Source of the DNA: Patagioenas fasciata
Taxonomy: Eukaryota > Chordata > Aves > Columbiformes > Columbidae
DNA: 64,000 nucleotides
Assembly (NCBI RefSeq): GCF_037038585.1
Contig: NC_092523.1
Coordinates: 29,517,501 to 29,581,500 of the forward strand
Direction of reading: 5' to 3'
Shown: piece by piece, positions 51,107-64,000 of the stretch
How positions within the stretch are numbered: the stretch's first letter is position 1
Layout of the letters: every line of letters starts with the position of its first letter
Translations under genes and position numbers: made by a program
The notes under the pieces: generated by a model
Told to the model about the DNA's origin: nothing
Seen by the model: only the letters and a program-made list of their open reading frames with translations
Database searches by the model: none

Positions 51107-51112
51107 AATAAA
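51107..51112 (+). terminator. PDGFRA: Proximal poly(A) signal AATAAA
   Basis: AATAAA within AATAATAAAAAAGG. It is one of two canonical signals near the end of the 3' UTR and is followed by GT-rich sequence (GTGGCTGTTGTGACATGTTTG, split here as GTGGCTGTTGTG and ACATGTTTG), as expected downstream of a cleavage site. Confidence 0.55.
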
Positions 51113-51264
51113 AAAGGAAGTGTTTCCAAAATGGTGGCTGTTGTGACATGTTTGAAGAAGGGCAAACTGGCCTGAGTGATGGTAGGCACAAAATGTATTT
51201 CAAAATGCCCCTGCTGATATTTTGTCTTTGAAAAAAATCCTGTAAATTAAGATCTCTATATTTC

Positions 51265-51270
51265 AATAAA
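51265..51270 (+). terminator. PDGFRA: Distal poly(A) signal AATAAA
   Basis: AATAAA in TTTCAATAAATGATATATAA, followed within 30 bases by TGTGAGGGGT-type GT-rich sequence. Probable end of the longest PDGFRA mRNA, cleaving near 51285-51295. Confidence 0.65.
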
Positions 51271-53690
51271 TGATATATAATTTAAGGATATGTGAGGGGT
51301 CTATACTCACTTATTGAAAGGTGCTTATATAGAATCAGTCGTGCTTGGGAATTTTTTCCTCCAAAATGTTTTTTGGTTAACTGAGTACTCTGCAGAGGCA
51401 TTGAGCAGCAATGACAAGCAGGTGTTTCAACCCTTCCAATAGGTACAGTGGGGAAGTGCCCATGGCAAATGACCTGGATAGCGAGTAGCACCTGCGGGGA
51501 GCTATGTTGTCCCCCAAAACATGGCAGATGTGGTGCTCCAGTCACTGCTGCCCAGTCATTTGTCCAGGAGGGCACTAGGCTCCCCACATGAGATGAAGCT
51601 CTTCTTGGCCTTGGCATCATGTGTGCTGGTGACTTTGACATCTGCCAGTCGGCACACACTGAGGAAAGGGGGCACAGGGGATACAAATGGACACACTGTG
51701 CTGTGTGTCCAACATGTATGCTCTGCACACTGTGTATGGTTTATGCAAAGGTGTTTTTTTTACAAGGGACTAAAAGGAACCTATATCAGACTTTAGCCTA
51801 AAGCTCTTGCTGATTACAGAGGATTGGACAGCCTCACCTTTAAATGGCCATGGTTTTTCTGCCTCCATCTATGGCTGCAAGCTCCTCCTATTTATGAACC
51901 AGACTAGATTTTGTCCTATGGCTCTGTACTCCCACAGTAATTAATTTTACACAGTGAATATAACTGATTGTGAATTTGAGTTTGCCAGCAGAAGCTGGGC
52001 AAGGCCAGCCATGGGAGAGCCCTGTGAATAGGCAGGTTAACGGTCTCCTGTCCCTGGAGCAGTCACCTTTGTTAAAACATATTAATACACAATAAATTAA
52101 TACATAATTATTAATAATAGAGACATTAAACATATAATACTTGGAGATGAGCTCTCCACCTAACATCTCCACCTCCTTCACCACTTCATTGCAAAGCAAA
52201 ACCCTCCTCTCTTTGAACAGGGTGCAGCAGCCTGGGCCCTTGCCTTAGGTGAGAGTTTAAGCAGGTTCCCTCTCCTTTGTGTCCTTGCTGAAGAGAAATC
52301 TTTATCCTACAACACTTCATGGAGACACAATGCCTCCTGCCACCTCAGGGGTTTGGGAAAGAGTCATGGCAACACTTGTGTCCTTATATCTGTCCTGATC
52401 AGTTATGCACCTGCTCTTCTGGAAGTTCAGCAGTTGTGTGAGACATGAGGACTGATGGACTCATTATTTCTGTTGTGCACAGTAAAGGCTGGTGATACCA
52501 AAATCCCTCCCGGTGCAAGAGCCTGCAGCTGGGTACAGAGCTCGTATTCAGTTCTCCATCCTCTTTCTCCTCTTTGCAGAGTGGGAATGCAATCTCCTGT
52601 GTGTAGAATGTCGCTGTGGGTGCCTATGAGGGTGTGTCTACATTGGGGAGCATGGACGGCGAGTATCTCACCCTTTTATGGAGGCAGATCCACTCTGAGC
52701 CAAAGCCTAAACCCTCACTGCACTGAAAACTGCGGCCTGGGTGTTCGGCAGGAGTCACACTCATTGTCTTGCTCCTTGGCTCAAGGTCTCTGCAAGTATT
52801 TGGTTGGAAGTGCACAGGGACAGCCTGTTGGCACAGGGTAGGGGCAGTCAGCTCAGGAGAGAGGAGCTGGGGGGAGAGCAGTGCTGTGCCCGGAGCAGCA
52901 AAGGGGGCTGGGTCCTGACCAGGATGGGAAGGGAAAGGTAAGGAATGGCTTTCCATACGGGCCCTATGTAGGAGAGTTCAGCTTATGCAGGTAAATAGAC
53001 CTTTGGCTAAGCTTCTGAATCATTATGATTGGTGCACAAACGGGAGCAGCAGGTTCATCAGCCAGAAGCAAGTCACCCAGCCATCTCAAGATGCTCCCGG
53101 TGGTGCTGGGAGCCTGAGGCATGGTGCCCTTGCAGCTGTCTCAGTGAGATGGCCACATCCCATCACCTTATCCCCATCATTAGAGGGTGTGTGGTACAGG
53201 AGCTGTGTGCTGGGGTAACCCCCGAGAAAGGCTAGAGGAAATCAAAGGAAAATCTTACCTATGCTCGAAAATGAAGAAGAGGGAAAGTAACCTCATGGAC
53301 CTGGGCTGGTCCATGAAGCCAGCAGCTGAAGAAGAGTTGTTATGCCATGGGACTTCTACCACCGATGCCCACAGCAAGGCGAAGGGCTGGGCTCAGTGCT
53401 CATGGGCTTGTCCACCTGGCCCCACCCCAGTCCTGTGCCCCTCAGCACATCCAGGGTGAGTGTGAGGGTACAGGCGTGAGACCAAAACACAGCGGGTGGC
53501 AGAGGAGCCACCAGCCCCTTCCTCTGCTGGCACTGACATTCAGCACCTTTAAAATTGAAAACTTCATCTAACCTCATCTTCATCCATGTAACTGGAGATA
53601 ATGATTTGGGACACCTTTAAAAATTCTAATATAGCCTTACCTTTTAAAACACTTTTACTGAAATCAAGAGCCAAACTTTCCTTTTCAGAG

Positions 53691-53705
53691 TTGGCCACAA
53701 GATGG
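53691..53705 (+). promoter_or_regulatory. CTCF/YY1-like motif TTGGCCACAAGATGG downstream of the gene
   Basis: Identical over 15 bases to the minus-strand motif at 20144-20158 and followed by AAGCA instead of CAATG. It matches about 12 of 14 CTCF core positions. Binding is inferred. Confidence 0.3.
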
Positions 53706-54732
53706 AAGCATCAGACAAAAATCTATTAAATTGTTCTTTTCCTCATCTCTTTTCTGTGTTTGTTTTCACAGCAGCACAGATGTGCTGCCAGTGTAGAGGC
53801 AGAAGAGCTGGAGCCTTTAGAGCAATAAGAAGAAATACATACGTTGTCCATCAGCTCCAAATGTTCTGTTTGGAAGAATTTTGAACCTGTTCTGATAACC
53901 ATAATTTCTCATAGGATGAGACCTGTGGTAAACACCCCTTTTTACAAAAGAAACACAGGCTCAAGTCTACTCTTAACAAACGGAAAACTAAAGGAGCATC
54001 ATGGAAGTCAGGGAAGTTGCCTAGAATTTTTTTGGGCCACAGTTGTCCATTTTGTGTTACAGCACAGAGCCCAAATTCAGCAAAGCCACAAACTTCACTG
54101 ATGACTCTCAAGCTATCCCTTATGGCACTGAAGGACCCTCTGCCTCAAAAAACTTACCTCTAGTGAAGAAAGGGAGTGATTTAGAATAGAACATGATTTT
54201 AAATATTGCAAGCAATGAGATCTTAGATATCCCAAACTCAGCTAAGGTTGTATCTCTTACCTCTACATTCATTATCTTCTTGCTTTACTATTGTGCTGAC
54301 TGTAGACGAGGGGCCAGAAGCACTCCTGAGCTGAAGGCCAGATCCATGTGCCTTTGCGATATTCAAAATACTAAAGTAGTGTGACTAGTCTAACAGAACC
54401 CCTAAACTCTAACACTCAGAAAGCATGCAGGTTAGACGGTTAGTCCGGGTTTGTAACTACTCCAAAGTCTGCAGCAAATTCTGATGTACCAGGCATTTCC
54501 ATATCTACCCTGACTTCAGCACTGCTGCACTCCACCAACAGGAGCTTCACCTGCTTCATCATTTTTACATAAAAGTGATGCAAACTTTGTAAGAAGGGGG
54601 ATATGATTTATTAGAGTAACTGATTACCACTGAAAAAAAGAGAAATAACTCAGGGCGGGACTTGAGGTAGGGCTTGCATATTTGAAAACTGTGTATTGTT
54701 GAACTCTATTAATTGACCCCAAAAAAGACATC

Positions 54733-54776
54733 TTTTGCATATTAATTGTGGGTGGCTGAGACAACAATCATTGTGT
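54733..54776. promoter_or_regulatory. Candidate enhancer: POU, homeodomain and paired SOX-like motifs
   Basis: Within 44 bases lie TTTTGCATATTAATTG (POU octamer-like TTTGCATA plus homeodomain TTAATTG) and ACAACAATCATTGTG (two SOX-type ACAAT cores facing each other with one base between). Another TTAATTGA is at 54709-54716. Clusters of this kind mark neural and neural-crest enhancers, but this is motif reading only. Confidence 0.25.
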
Positions 54777-57040
54777 TGCCATCAGTAGCATGTGCAAGCT
54801 GATGCGTTAGTCTTAGAAATGCCTACTTAAGGACAGCTCTAAGCTTTGAAATGGGAACCACCTTGTCAAAGGTAAGCCAAGCATGCACACACTACTAGCA
54901 GCAACTCTGCAGAAAGGTGGGTCCCACTGGCAAGTGAATTTCAGTGTATCTGTACTTCTACCAAGTGCATTTGTGAGCTTGTTGATTGATTGCTTTCAAA
55001 GGCAGAGCTTTGTTTTGCTCGCAATCTATTTGACATGCAAAATGATGGGTGCTTTGGTAGGTAAAAATGCTGCTATATTGATGTGGGAACAAAGTCAATG
55101 CTTTAAAGCCAATCTTCAATTATTAAAAAAAAATACTCTAGTGTCGTCACTTGATCTGGCATGCTGTATGACACAGACCAGAGGGTTTTCCCAAATTAAT
55201 TCCCATTTGAACCAGAGCCTGTCATCTAGAAAAAAAGCAGTCTTTTCTCATCTCTGTGAATCCTTGTGTAAATATCAGGTTTTGCAGCTGCTTATATGTG
55301 AGACAAGTGTTATTAGTTCAACACTCTGGGCATGCATCAGACCAAGACTTATATTTCCACACAGTTTTCTCAGAGGAGCTCAGAAACCAGTTAGGCATCA
55401 TTTCTAGCCTGATCAGCTGGATGAGCGGGGGAGTGGGATTTCATCAACACATTTCAATCACTTTCAGTGTAGTTTTTGATGGCTGCCTTTGGCAGTTTTG
55501 GTTTTGTGTGTACAATATTCTGATGCTCTGTGTATGAAACAGGAATTCCTCTGACTGGAAGTTAGTGGAGGTGGATTGGCCTGAAGAAGGAAAGATGCCT
55601 GTAGCCAAAATAGTGGTATAACATTCCTACCCAGTAAGAAATGTAGGTGGATTCAGTTAAATGTGTTTTTCCTGTCTGTCCCAAGACCTTTTCCAAGTTG
55701 TGTCTCTCCATTTGATGGCCCAGGGAGATTGCTCTGAGCAAAGCAGGAGGAGTGCCACTGCTACCTTCCCCAGGGCTTCAGTCCAGAGCTGCCCGCCCTT
55801 GGCTTTTATGTGTGCAAAAGCAGGAGTGGACAGAGGACACTCTATACCAATACCAACTATGACACCATACAGCAACATGGAGGTTTTTGCTGGTGCTTTT
55901 GGCTGCAAGCACAGGGGACTGTCCCTGTTCTGTTACAGCTGTGAGTTGGTCAGGAGATGCTCTCCTTGACTTCAAGGTTGCTGGCTAAAACCTTGGCACA
56001 ACCAGTGGAATGGTGCTGGGGCATGACATATTCTGGTTTTTTTTCTACTGTCTTGCTAAGACTGCACAATTTGTTCGAAGGTGCATTTGACTTGGCTCTT
56101 TTTCCTCCCACCCACCTTTTTCAGCTTTCCCCCCTGGAGAAGAGGGCTGGGAGCTCTGCCGCATCCCTGCCCCAATTCAGACTCAAACAACATCAGCCAC
56201 TGCCACAGGCTGGGGTCAAAGGAGTCCAGCACCACTCCAAACCACTCCTGAGAGTCTACATCGCTAACACGTTCCCACAGCTCCTCCTTGGATCCTCGGC
56301 TGTTCCCCTGGCAGTGAGAAACCCACGGAATAAAATACTGTGAAAAAAGCGTTGTTGAAAATGTGTAAGAGAAACGGCATTTTGAGAGAAAATGCATTTG
56401 AAAATGTCAGCATTCTGTAAAAGAGGAAGAAAAAAACCAGTGCGAATATATGTTGCTTTACTGTCAAAAACTGAGCAGCCCAAACCTGTCCTGAGCTGCC
56501 AAAAATTAAAAACTTTATTCTTTGGCTCGAATATTTTGGTATTCAAATTTTCTCTTGAAAATGCCATGCTCACTATGAAGAATGTAGAAAGCAAGCTTTT
56601 ATTTTTTTCTCCCCTGTTGAAATCTACTTTTACTTCCTCCCTCTTGAAAAGGACCCCCCTTTCCATCCCGGGTGTTATGACATCTTGTGCTGACACCAAG
56701 ACTGCACTGCTACAAGGACCTTTCATAAGAACAGCTGTAAGAAGTTTCCTTACAACTCCAGGGGAGTATTTATGAGGATTTCTTATCCTAGCAGCTTCCC
56801 AAAAAAAAAAAAATCTGATGAAGGACAGGAGTGCAAGAGCTGCTCTTGCCAGGTTACCACTCAGTGAGTGGGCAGGGGACTGTCTCAGCCTGCCCAAGCA
56901 TGAAAGATGCATTTTGTTCCTCTGCTCTGCCCTGTGGCAGCCAGCTGTGGGAGCTGGGGAGATCCTCCTTTCCCAGGGGCATTGCTGACGCAAGGGATCA
57001 TGTGTCCACGAGAACATAGTGGTGTCTGTGTGCAGGCACA

Positions 57041-57060
57041 TGCCTGCCTGCCTGCCTGCC
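57041..57060. repeat. (TGCC)5 simple repeat
   Basis: Five tandem TGCC units in intergenic DNA. Confidence 0.9.
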
Positions 57061-60000
57061 CATGGGGCAATCACCTTTATGGCCCAGGAGCCACGCAAAG
57101 GAGGGGTCCAAGCCCCACCCATTGTCTTGCAACCTCATGCCAGTCAGACATGTTGCTGGTGCTGCCCGGGTTTTACCAGCCACCAGGCAGGGCTTATAAA
57201 AGGCGTCATGTCTGTCTGTGAACCTGCCAGACTGTCTCAGCTAGAGGAGTTCTGCTGCACCAGCACTGAATTTTGCCACAAAGCTGCTCAGGTCATCTTC
57301 CCCTCCTGCACCAAAGAGTGAGCATGCAGCTTGTGAGAGTGCTAAGTCAGAAGAAAGGGTTTTCTTACATATCTACAGAATGGTGGCAATGTATCTCATG
57401 GCAAACCTCTCTCCCTGTCTTCTTCTATCTCCAGCACCTTGACCACCGCACTGTCTCCAGCCTCCCGTCATTAATGCACTGCTGATCCTACTACTGAAAC
57501 CCACCTGACTTGTGCCTTGGGGGGAGTGGTAGCTCTGGCCCAGGAGACCGCTTCAACAACAGGAGATAGCACTGGGTCATCTGCTAGTGAGGGAAGGAGA
57601 TGGACACCTGTATGGTTCTATGTGGTGGGAGTGGGAATGGGACCATATGAGGTGAGGGTAAATGTCATCATCTAGCACACTCTATTGTCCCAGCAAGGAT
57701 CAAACCCTGTCACCATTGACCAGGACAGAGCATCTCAGTTCTCATTCACAAAGGAGCATTTCACAAGGATGTGGCCAAAAACAATTAAGTCCAAAAGCAT
57801 GATGCTCCCAGACCACTTAGAGGGACCCAGGGACAAATAAGGATCTGGTCTTGAAAAAGTCACCAGAAGAACTTCAGGAAACCATGAAAGCAGCCACTTT
57901 GTCCTAGTTCTACACCGAAGGACGGTCTTTCAGGGTTCAGAGTGTTTTTTGGTTCTGTCTTGAAGTTTCTTATTTCCAGGTGTTCTTACCATCACTCAAG
58001 ACACACTTGCTGAATTTTGTGCATACCACTGACTAATTTCACTTATGCCAAACAGCTGTCAGATGGTAGCAGTGATAGCTCCATTACTACCATTATTCCT
58101 GTTGGCAATCTGGGCTGGTTTCAAACAGTTGACAATTGATCCTTCTGTCAACTCCTCAAACCACCCATTCTTCCTTCTAGCTAGAGTTTTAAGTCAAGTA
58201 ACCATAGTGTCACAAGATTGGATTGTTTATATTTATGAAAACATATACACACATGTAACACTTTCTCCCTTTGAATGGTCAAGCACTCCAAATATTGGTC
58301 ATCTGGTGCATTGAAATATATCCTCTGCATCGTTCATGAAATGAAAGTAAACATTTTGCTGATTTTTTACATTTCATTGAAATATCTCTCAGAAAGTTTT
58401 GGGATTATTTGGGAGTTTTCCACTTTTTATGGATCTGGAAAAAACAAGATTAGAAGAGAGAAGAGATTTAATTTAGTAAAAATTATTTTAACAACAGCAA
58501 TAGAAAATAAAATATTATCTGTCTTGTGTGATCCAATCTAGGTTGAGACCAAATCCTTTTAGTAGAGCAGGTACATCTTGAAGACCTACCATTTTTGCTA
58601 ACCATCTGAATCCTTCTAGCTTTAGTAGTTCTGTGACTGGAAGTGCTCAAAGGCTGGACAGAAATACTTCAAACCAATAGAGAATATTATTTTGTTGTAG
58701 AAGTTATACCTCTTTCAAACTTTTCATTATGTTAACAGGACTGCATCAAAAAGGGTTTATTTACATTTTGTCTAAAATCTAGACACATAGTTCCAACATA
58801 TCAACTGCTAAATATGTAGATGTACAGCAATACATCTGCTGAAAATGGCCATATATTCTCTCTGGAGACAAAACTTCACATGAGATAAAATTATTTTGGA
58901 TGGAGTAATAAAAGCAAAGTGTGGCAGGTAATAAGACAGTCCTAGGGAAGGAGGGATGATCTGCAGTGACTGGGCTTGGCTGTGCCCTGCTGCCAATGTG
59001 TCCTTCCCCAATATAACCCCTCCCCAGCTTAGGTTTTAGCAAGCTTGGCTCTTTTTGCAAATAAATTGCCAGAAAGGTCTCTTAGTGTGCAACAACCAGA
59101 AAGTGGTGACTGATAAATACTTGCCTTTCCTGCTTCTCTGGCTGTTAGTTCTGCAAACATAGAATGATGGAAGTCACGAAGTAGCAACACCATTCTCCTT
59201 TCTTGTCCTTCCCCTCCCTTAAGGCCACATCACCCCCATTATATGTCAGCGGTCAGAACTTTGGCAAATCAGTTTGACTCCTTCTTCCCTTCCTGCAGGT
59301 GCTGTGACTCATTCATCTGAACATTGCTCTGGAGGGCGCAGCTACTTTGCTTGGTGCTCACTGCAATACTTTGGATCACTGTTTGGTCTTGGGTTTGAAA
59401 CCTGCAGATTTTGAAGGGACATGTATGTGAGTCACTGTTCAGGACAACAGCTAGATTGTCTCCTTAAAATACTTATTTTGATGCAAGACTTGCCCATTGG
59501 AGAAGAGAAAGAAAAAGCAGAGAAGCAGCATTATCGAAACAATAAATGGACAACATGCACCAGTCCCCCAATACCATCTCCAGCTCCTGAATTCATGACT
59601 CTTCAGTACTTTGTAAATGAAGGTCCATTCCTTTCTCAACTTCCAACATATTATCACAGAGTTATCCAAAATATCCTCACATGATGATTAATTCCTATTT
59701 ATCTTCTGGTGCAAGTCTGGAAAAATTCCTCCTATGTAGAAGGATTTTGACTCAAAGTCTGTCTTGATTACACAGAGTGCAATATGCTCCCCACTGGCTG
59801 ACATTATTAGCCCTGATAGATGTCTAGGGGGCAAAATGATGATGGTGCTCAGGAAAAAACCTGAAGCACTGCTGTACCAAATAACAAAAAATCATAGACT
59901 GATCCTCCAAGGTATGATTTAAAATCCACGCAAAACATGTTGGGTTCTTTCAGTTCCACTTGGTGGAATTTCAAGTTGTGCTTGGTTCATACGACATCCA

Positions 60001-61261
60001 TCTACAATTATGAGAGCTAGCAATGCATGGTGCACAAATGAAAGTGAAGAAGCTGTGATTCCAGCAGCTGGGACTTCACCATCCATCACAAAGACATGGC
60101 AAAGCAACCTGATACAACGCATAGCCAATTCAACTCTCCTGCCAGCACAGAAGTCCATGGGAGTTCACATAAGATTTTAGGGCTCTTTCTCCAGAACTTC
60201 ATTCTCTGGGAAAACCACCAGTATTCAGATGATTAAGTGGTATTATGTGCACAGTTACCTGTTTTGGCAGGGAAAAAAAAAAAAAAAAATCCTTCCTCTT
60301 GTCTTTTTCAATTTGCTCGTAACATTTTTAAAATGAGAATCCCAGAAGCTGTTACTGAACAGTACTGGAGATTGACTGGATGAGCTTTTATAATTAGCAG
60401 TAATTTGAATAAAACTGAAAGAAAGTTCAAGGGCTATACTCAATAGGAGATCTGGACACTGCTTTTGCTCTCAAGTATTTATATCCATAAATCAGAACTG
60501 CAAGAAAACAATGATTAACTTCTATTTGTCTCCCCCTTTTTCACAAAGGGCAGGTTTATACTCTGGCTTGCGTGCAGTCATTGGCATGTAAGAACATAAA
60601 CACTCATATTCCCCTATCAAGCTGAGTTGCTCATCTGCTTTTCGTCTTCTGCAGGTTCAGATGGCTGTGTGTACACAGTCGCAGGTGGACGTGCGGGGTC
60701 TGGCTTGGATTTGACACTTCCTCTTTCATCTCGTCCATTCCTAGGGAGGCAGCAATGAGCGTTTCATATCTCTGAAGTCCATTTCCTTTAGCTTCTCCCT
60801 GTCATTTCCTAGCAGGATTTGTCTGTGTATGTGAAGGCACAGCTGGAAAGGGTTGGTGGTTGCCCTTTTTTTCCTACATTTACACTGCCTGTGTGCACGG
60901 AAGCTGTCAAGGAGCCTGCAGGGTTCTTGGTCGCCATGAAGAGCAGTACAGGAGTGTGACCTCAAACTCTTCCCGGCACAAAAATAATCTCCTTAGTTTA
61001 AATCTGGAAATTTCTGGGGGTTTAGCTGTATAATTATTTTCACTTTTTCTTCTTGAAAATAAATTAATGAGGAATGGAGAACTGAGAATCAAAACTGTGT
61101 GTTTTACGCTAATGAGAAGAGGCAGGAAAAGAGCAGGGACAAGGCCACAGGTAGGGAAGGTGCTAGAGATTAAACGAACTGAAGTTAAACCTGGCTCAAG
61201 GCTTGCAGCAAAGGGGCAGCTATAGGTAAGGAAAGGGCACTATCCGAGGCAAAGCTGGTGT

Positions 61262-61340
61262 TTTAGTGCTAGAGTTAGGTTGTGGTTGGACTCAATCCTG
61301 AGGGTCTCTTCCAACCAAGATGATTCTATGATTCTACGTT
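61262..61340 (+). mobile_element. CR1 LINE 3' end fragment
   Basis: The stretch TTAGGTTGTGGTTGGACTC, then CCTGAGGGTCTCTTCCAACC, then ATGATTCTATGATTCTACG matches the highly conserved 3' end of avian CR1 elements, which close with repeats of ATTCTATG. Only the last 80 bases or so are recognisable, typical of CR1's heavy 5' truncation. No coding part remains. Confidence 0.88.
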
Positions 61341-64000
61341 TATACAGCAGCTGTGAAATCAAAGGCAGATACTAACAGACTTCCTTCAATTTGTATAATA
61401 CCATAGTTGTCATTTAAAAATAACATTAAATGCACAAAAAAGTTGACTTTAATATGTACATTTCTAGTCTGATTTCACAAAATCTCCCACCCCAGCTGTG
61501 ATGAAGCTGACATTCTCTATTTACCAACAGAATGACCATGCGAATTTACCAACATCTTACCATGGGAATCTCTACCTTTGTTTGCTAAAGGGATGCTGTC
61601 AAAATGATACCTGCTTATTTCCTAAAATCATTTGAAAGTAGCTGGAGGATTATACCTGTCTTTGCTAATTTCTGTCATTAAACAATTTCCTGTCTCCAGT
61701 TTCGTGCTGGTGTCCAAAGGATGCATGCTGACAGCTGAAGAAAGTGACTGTTGTGAAACACTGGCACTGCCTGTGGGGCCGTGAGCAGCAGCAAGACTCA
61801 CTGGTGAGCCTGGGTGAGATGTTTTATTTTGTTTTGATAACCATTTAGAGTGAGAAAAATGCGGTTTTGGTGGATCTGGCACTCTTCACTAATTGGGCTG
61901 AATGTGCAGATTGACTAAAGCATGTGTTTATGGTTTGAGAGATCCAAGTTCAACTCCACCATCTGTTTGAAGCTCATTTTCCTGCAGTCCTGGTTGAGCA
62001 GGCTCTGGGTTGAGCAGGGTTGGTGAGTGCAGAATCTCTCTCGCTGAAGCTGTTACACTTTGCATACAAAAATTAAATATTTATTAGTGCTGATGGTCCC
62101 ACATGTCCCAGCTCCCACCTGGGTGCTCTGATCACTACACTGTAATGCTCCCTCTGGAGCAATTCATGTTCAAATGTAATGTGCAAAGTGAGACCATGTC
62201 AAGGGAAGAGACTGCAGAAGCCTTTCAGTGCTGCACAACAGTTTGCAAGGCTAAGATAGTCTCCTGGGGAAGGGATGCAGATGCAAATCTCCTTGTTCAG
62301 AGGAAAACAGAGCAGAATTGGGGTTTCCTTCACCTTGAATGTGTGCTGAGCCTGCAGCTCTGTGGGGTTCCCCTTGGGTGTGGAGTCTTCTCCAGTCTCT
62401 GAGCTACGCAGGGGACCATGAAAAGTTTTTAATAAGCCTAAGCCTGCAGAGGAGATTTAATATCCTTTGTGCTAGGGTCCTCATCTGGTAACTTTGGAGG
62501 ATTTCAGTAAATCAGAAGAGCTAGAAACAAGTGGTGGAGATGCTTGGGTAAAGGGGTGCAATACCTCATAGAAGAAGATGAACTAGAAATAGCTGCACGC
62601 TTTTTACCAATTCAAGTGAGACACATGAAAGTATTTCTGAGGTCTAGAGACTGACACAATCAATGACACAACTGCAGAACCAAGTCTTTCCTTCCAAACC
62701 TCACGGGCCATGGTGGGTAAATATAGTTTAGATACAAACATGTTTTTAGATGAAGAGTGTTCTTTTACATCTTTTTTCTCTCTGCTGAGAGTGCCAAGTA
62801 GTACCAGTCTGGAAGTAATTTCTGAAATGTGGACATCTGTCTTCTAAGATCTGTACTGAAAACACCATCTTTTTTCATACGGCTCACCAAACAAGTCATT
62901 CATTAGTAACTAATTTCAATCTGTAATGACTTGGTTCTGATTCATGATTGTAACTCTTAAGGTTTGTGACATTGTCAGTGGGGTTTGCATGAGCATACAC
63001 TTTTGGTGCAGAAATGAATCTGGCCCTCTTTCTGGTCAGACTAACGATTGTCATACGATGTGTCACAACTATTCATCAATCTCCAAAGCCCTTCTAATGT
63101 CTGAGAAAGAAAAAGCTGCAGAATAACATCTACACCATAAAATTACTCTAAAAATAACAGCTAATCTCCTGTTTGAGATGTTAATTTATAGAAGGAAAGG
63201 CTTTGGAATAAACCCCAGATCTTGTAATTATGTGACTTTTTTTCTTGAGGAACGTAAGCAATTCTTCTGTCCTTAGCTGAGAAAGTATGTGCTGTGCTCT
63301 ACCCCCAGATCTTTTAGCATTAGCTAAAAGGTATTTCACACCAGTCCACATGCAAGAAAAAGCTTTTCATCAGTCTGAAATAAGGTATAAACAACCTCAG
63401 GAAGTTTGGAATATGTTGTTAAAACTGTTCTCTAGTATCCTTGTTACAGGGTGTTTTGGCATCACATACTTTAGTGTAAGCTTATTATGTAAGTCGCTTG
63501 TTGGCTGCACTCTGATCTGTCTCATGATCTCTAATCAGAAAATCACATCCTTCTGTAAGCAGGGTGTGAAAAGAAAGACAGTGTGTTGCCACTCATTTAA
63601 TAATTAATCCATCTTGCTTCCCTCCTCTTCTAACCCCTCTCTGTTTCTGGATTTCAGCCTGCCCATGTCTTGGGCATGTCTCCTGGCTTTCTCCATCCCA
63701 TGCCTTGGGCATACCTGCACCCAGATCTGTCCAGTCTGGCTTTGGGCACATTCCTGAGCACAGTGTCAGGGATGTGCTGGCCCTCGGGCCCTGCTGTAGT
63801 CAGGAGAGAGGCTGTGGCACCCCCCGGGAGCGATGTGTGCAGAAGCTGGCATTAAAAAATTTAGAAGACTGAAGAGGAGCATTACAGGGCATGAGCTGAG
63901 CCTTCTGAGAAGATGGCCACACACACCATCCCCTTACAGGCACGCTACTGCCTTCAGGTTTTGCAGAGAGAGATGATGGAGTGATCCCTAAAATTCTGCT

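Larger units (their letters stand above)
48090..51290 (+). other. PDGFRA: PDGFRA 3' UTR (about 3.2 kb); end approximate
   Basis: Unspliced AT-rich sequence after the stop codon, ending soon after poly(A) signals at 51107-51112 and 51265-51270. The length is close to the roughly 3 kb 3' UTR known for mammalian PDGFRA. It contains an (AAT)n-type stretch near 48690-48712, two miR-140-5p-type and two miR-34-type seed matches. The open frames inside it are not coding. Confidence 0.8.
51295..64000. other. Intergenic region downstream of PDGFRA; no gene supported
   Basis: No exon-like segment or known protein is recognised on either strand. The longest frame is a 288-codon minus-strand frame at 56256-57122 with no family resemblance. 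The region holds a CTCF-like motif (53691), a POU/SOX motif cluster (54733-54776), a TGCC repeat (57041-57060), an A-run (60271-60289) and a CR1 fragment (61262-61340). KIT, the next gene in vertebrate synteny, does not start within the window. Confidence 0.7.

Noticed and set aside
56256..57122. 288-codon minus-strand open frame
   Set aside because: Longest non-PDGFRA frame, but its translation shows no domain, no repeat pattern and no family resemblance. It includes a poly-Phe run from a poly-A tract and the TGCC simple repeat. Best explained by chance.
59885..59915. Possible reverse-strand CR1 end (ATCATAGACTGATCC)
   Set aside because: Only a few bases resemble the CR1 tail and the neighbouring consensus blocks are missing.

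Overview
The window is vertebrate nuclear DNA, almost certainly from a bird. Evidence for this: a CR1 LINE 3' end near 61.3 kb with the typical repeated ATTCTATG-type tail; a solo retroviral LTR of a style common in avian genomes; and a compact copy of a large receptor gene encoding 1087 residues. The species cannot be fixed from the sequence alone.

There is one recognisable protein-coding gene: PDGFRA, the platelet-derived growth factor receptor alpha, on the + strand. All 22 coding exons (exons 2-23 in vertebrate numbering) can be placed to the base, with canonical GT/AG borders and consistent phases. They sum to 3264 bases, an uninterrupted 1087-codon frame plus stop (ATG at 23224, TAA ending at 48089). 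A non-coding exon 1 ends at a GTAAGA donor at 16241 inside a CpG-rich domain. The 3' UTR runs about 3.2 kb to poly(A) signals near 51.11 and 51.27 kb.

Layout: 1-11.75 kb is AT-leaning intergenic DNA with no gene I can support. 11.75-18.1 kb is a multi-kilobase CpG-rich domain containing the promoter, exon 1 and a strong CTCF-like motif near 12.02 kb. 16.24-23.2 kb is intron 1. 23.2-48.1 kb holds the coding exons: signal peptide and five Ig domains in exons 2-10, transmembrane segment in exon 11, juxtamembrane in exon 12, split tyrosine kinase in exons 12-21, tail in exons 21-23. Intron 19 is the most eventful non-coding stretch: a 650-bp solo LTR with a perfect 5-bp target duplication, a recent-looking 75-bp tandem duplication, and an apparent ancient MIR/CORE-SINE remnant lie within about 2 kb. 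51.3-64 kb is intergenic, with a CR1 fragment, simple repeats and a possible POU/SOX-type regulatory cluster.

No novel multi-gene system is present. The neighbours expected from vertebrate synteny (GSX2/CHIC2 upstream, KIT downstream) are not in the window. The points of interest are regulatory and structural: candidate insulator sites around the gene, conserved-looking promoter sequence, microRNA sites in the 3' UTR, and layered repeats in intron 19.
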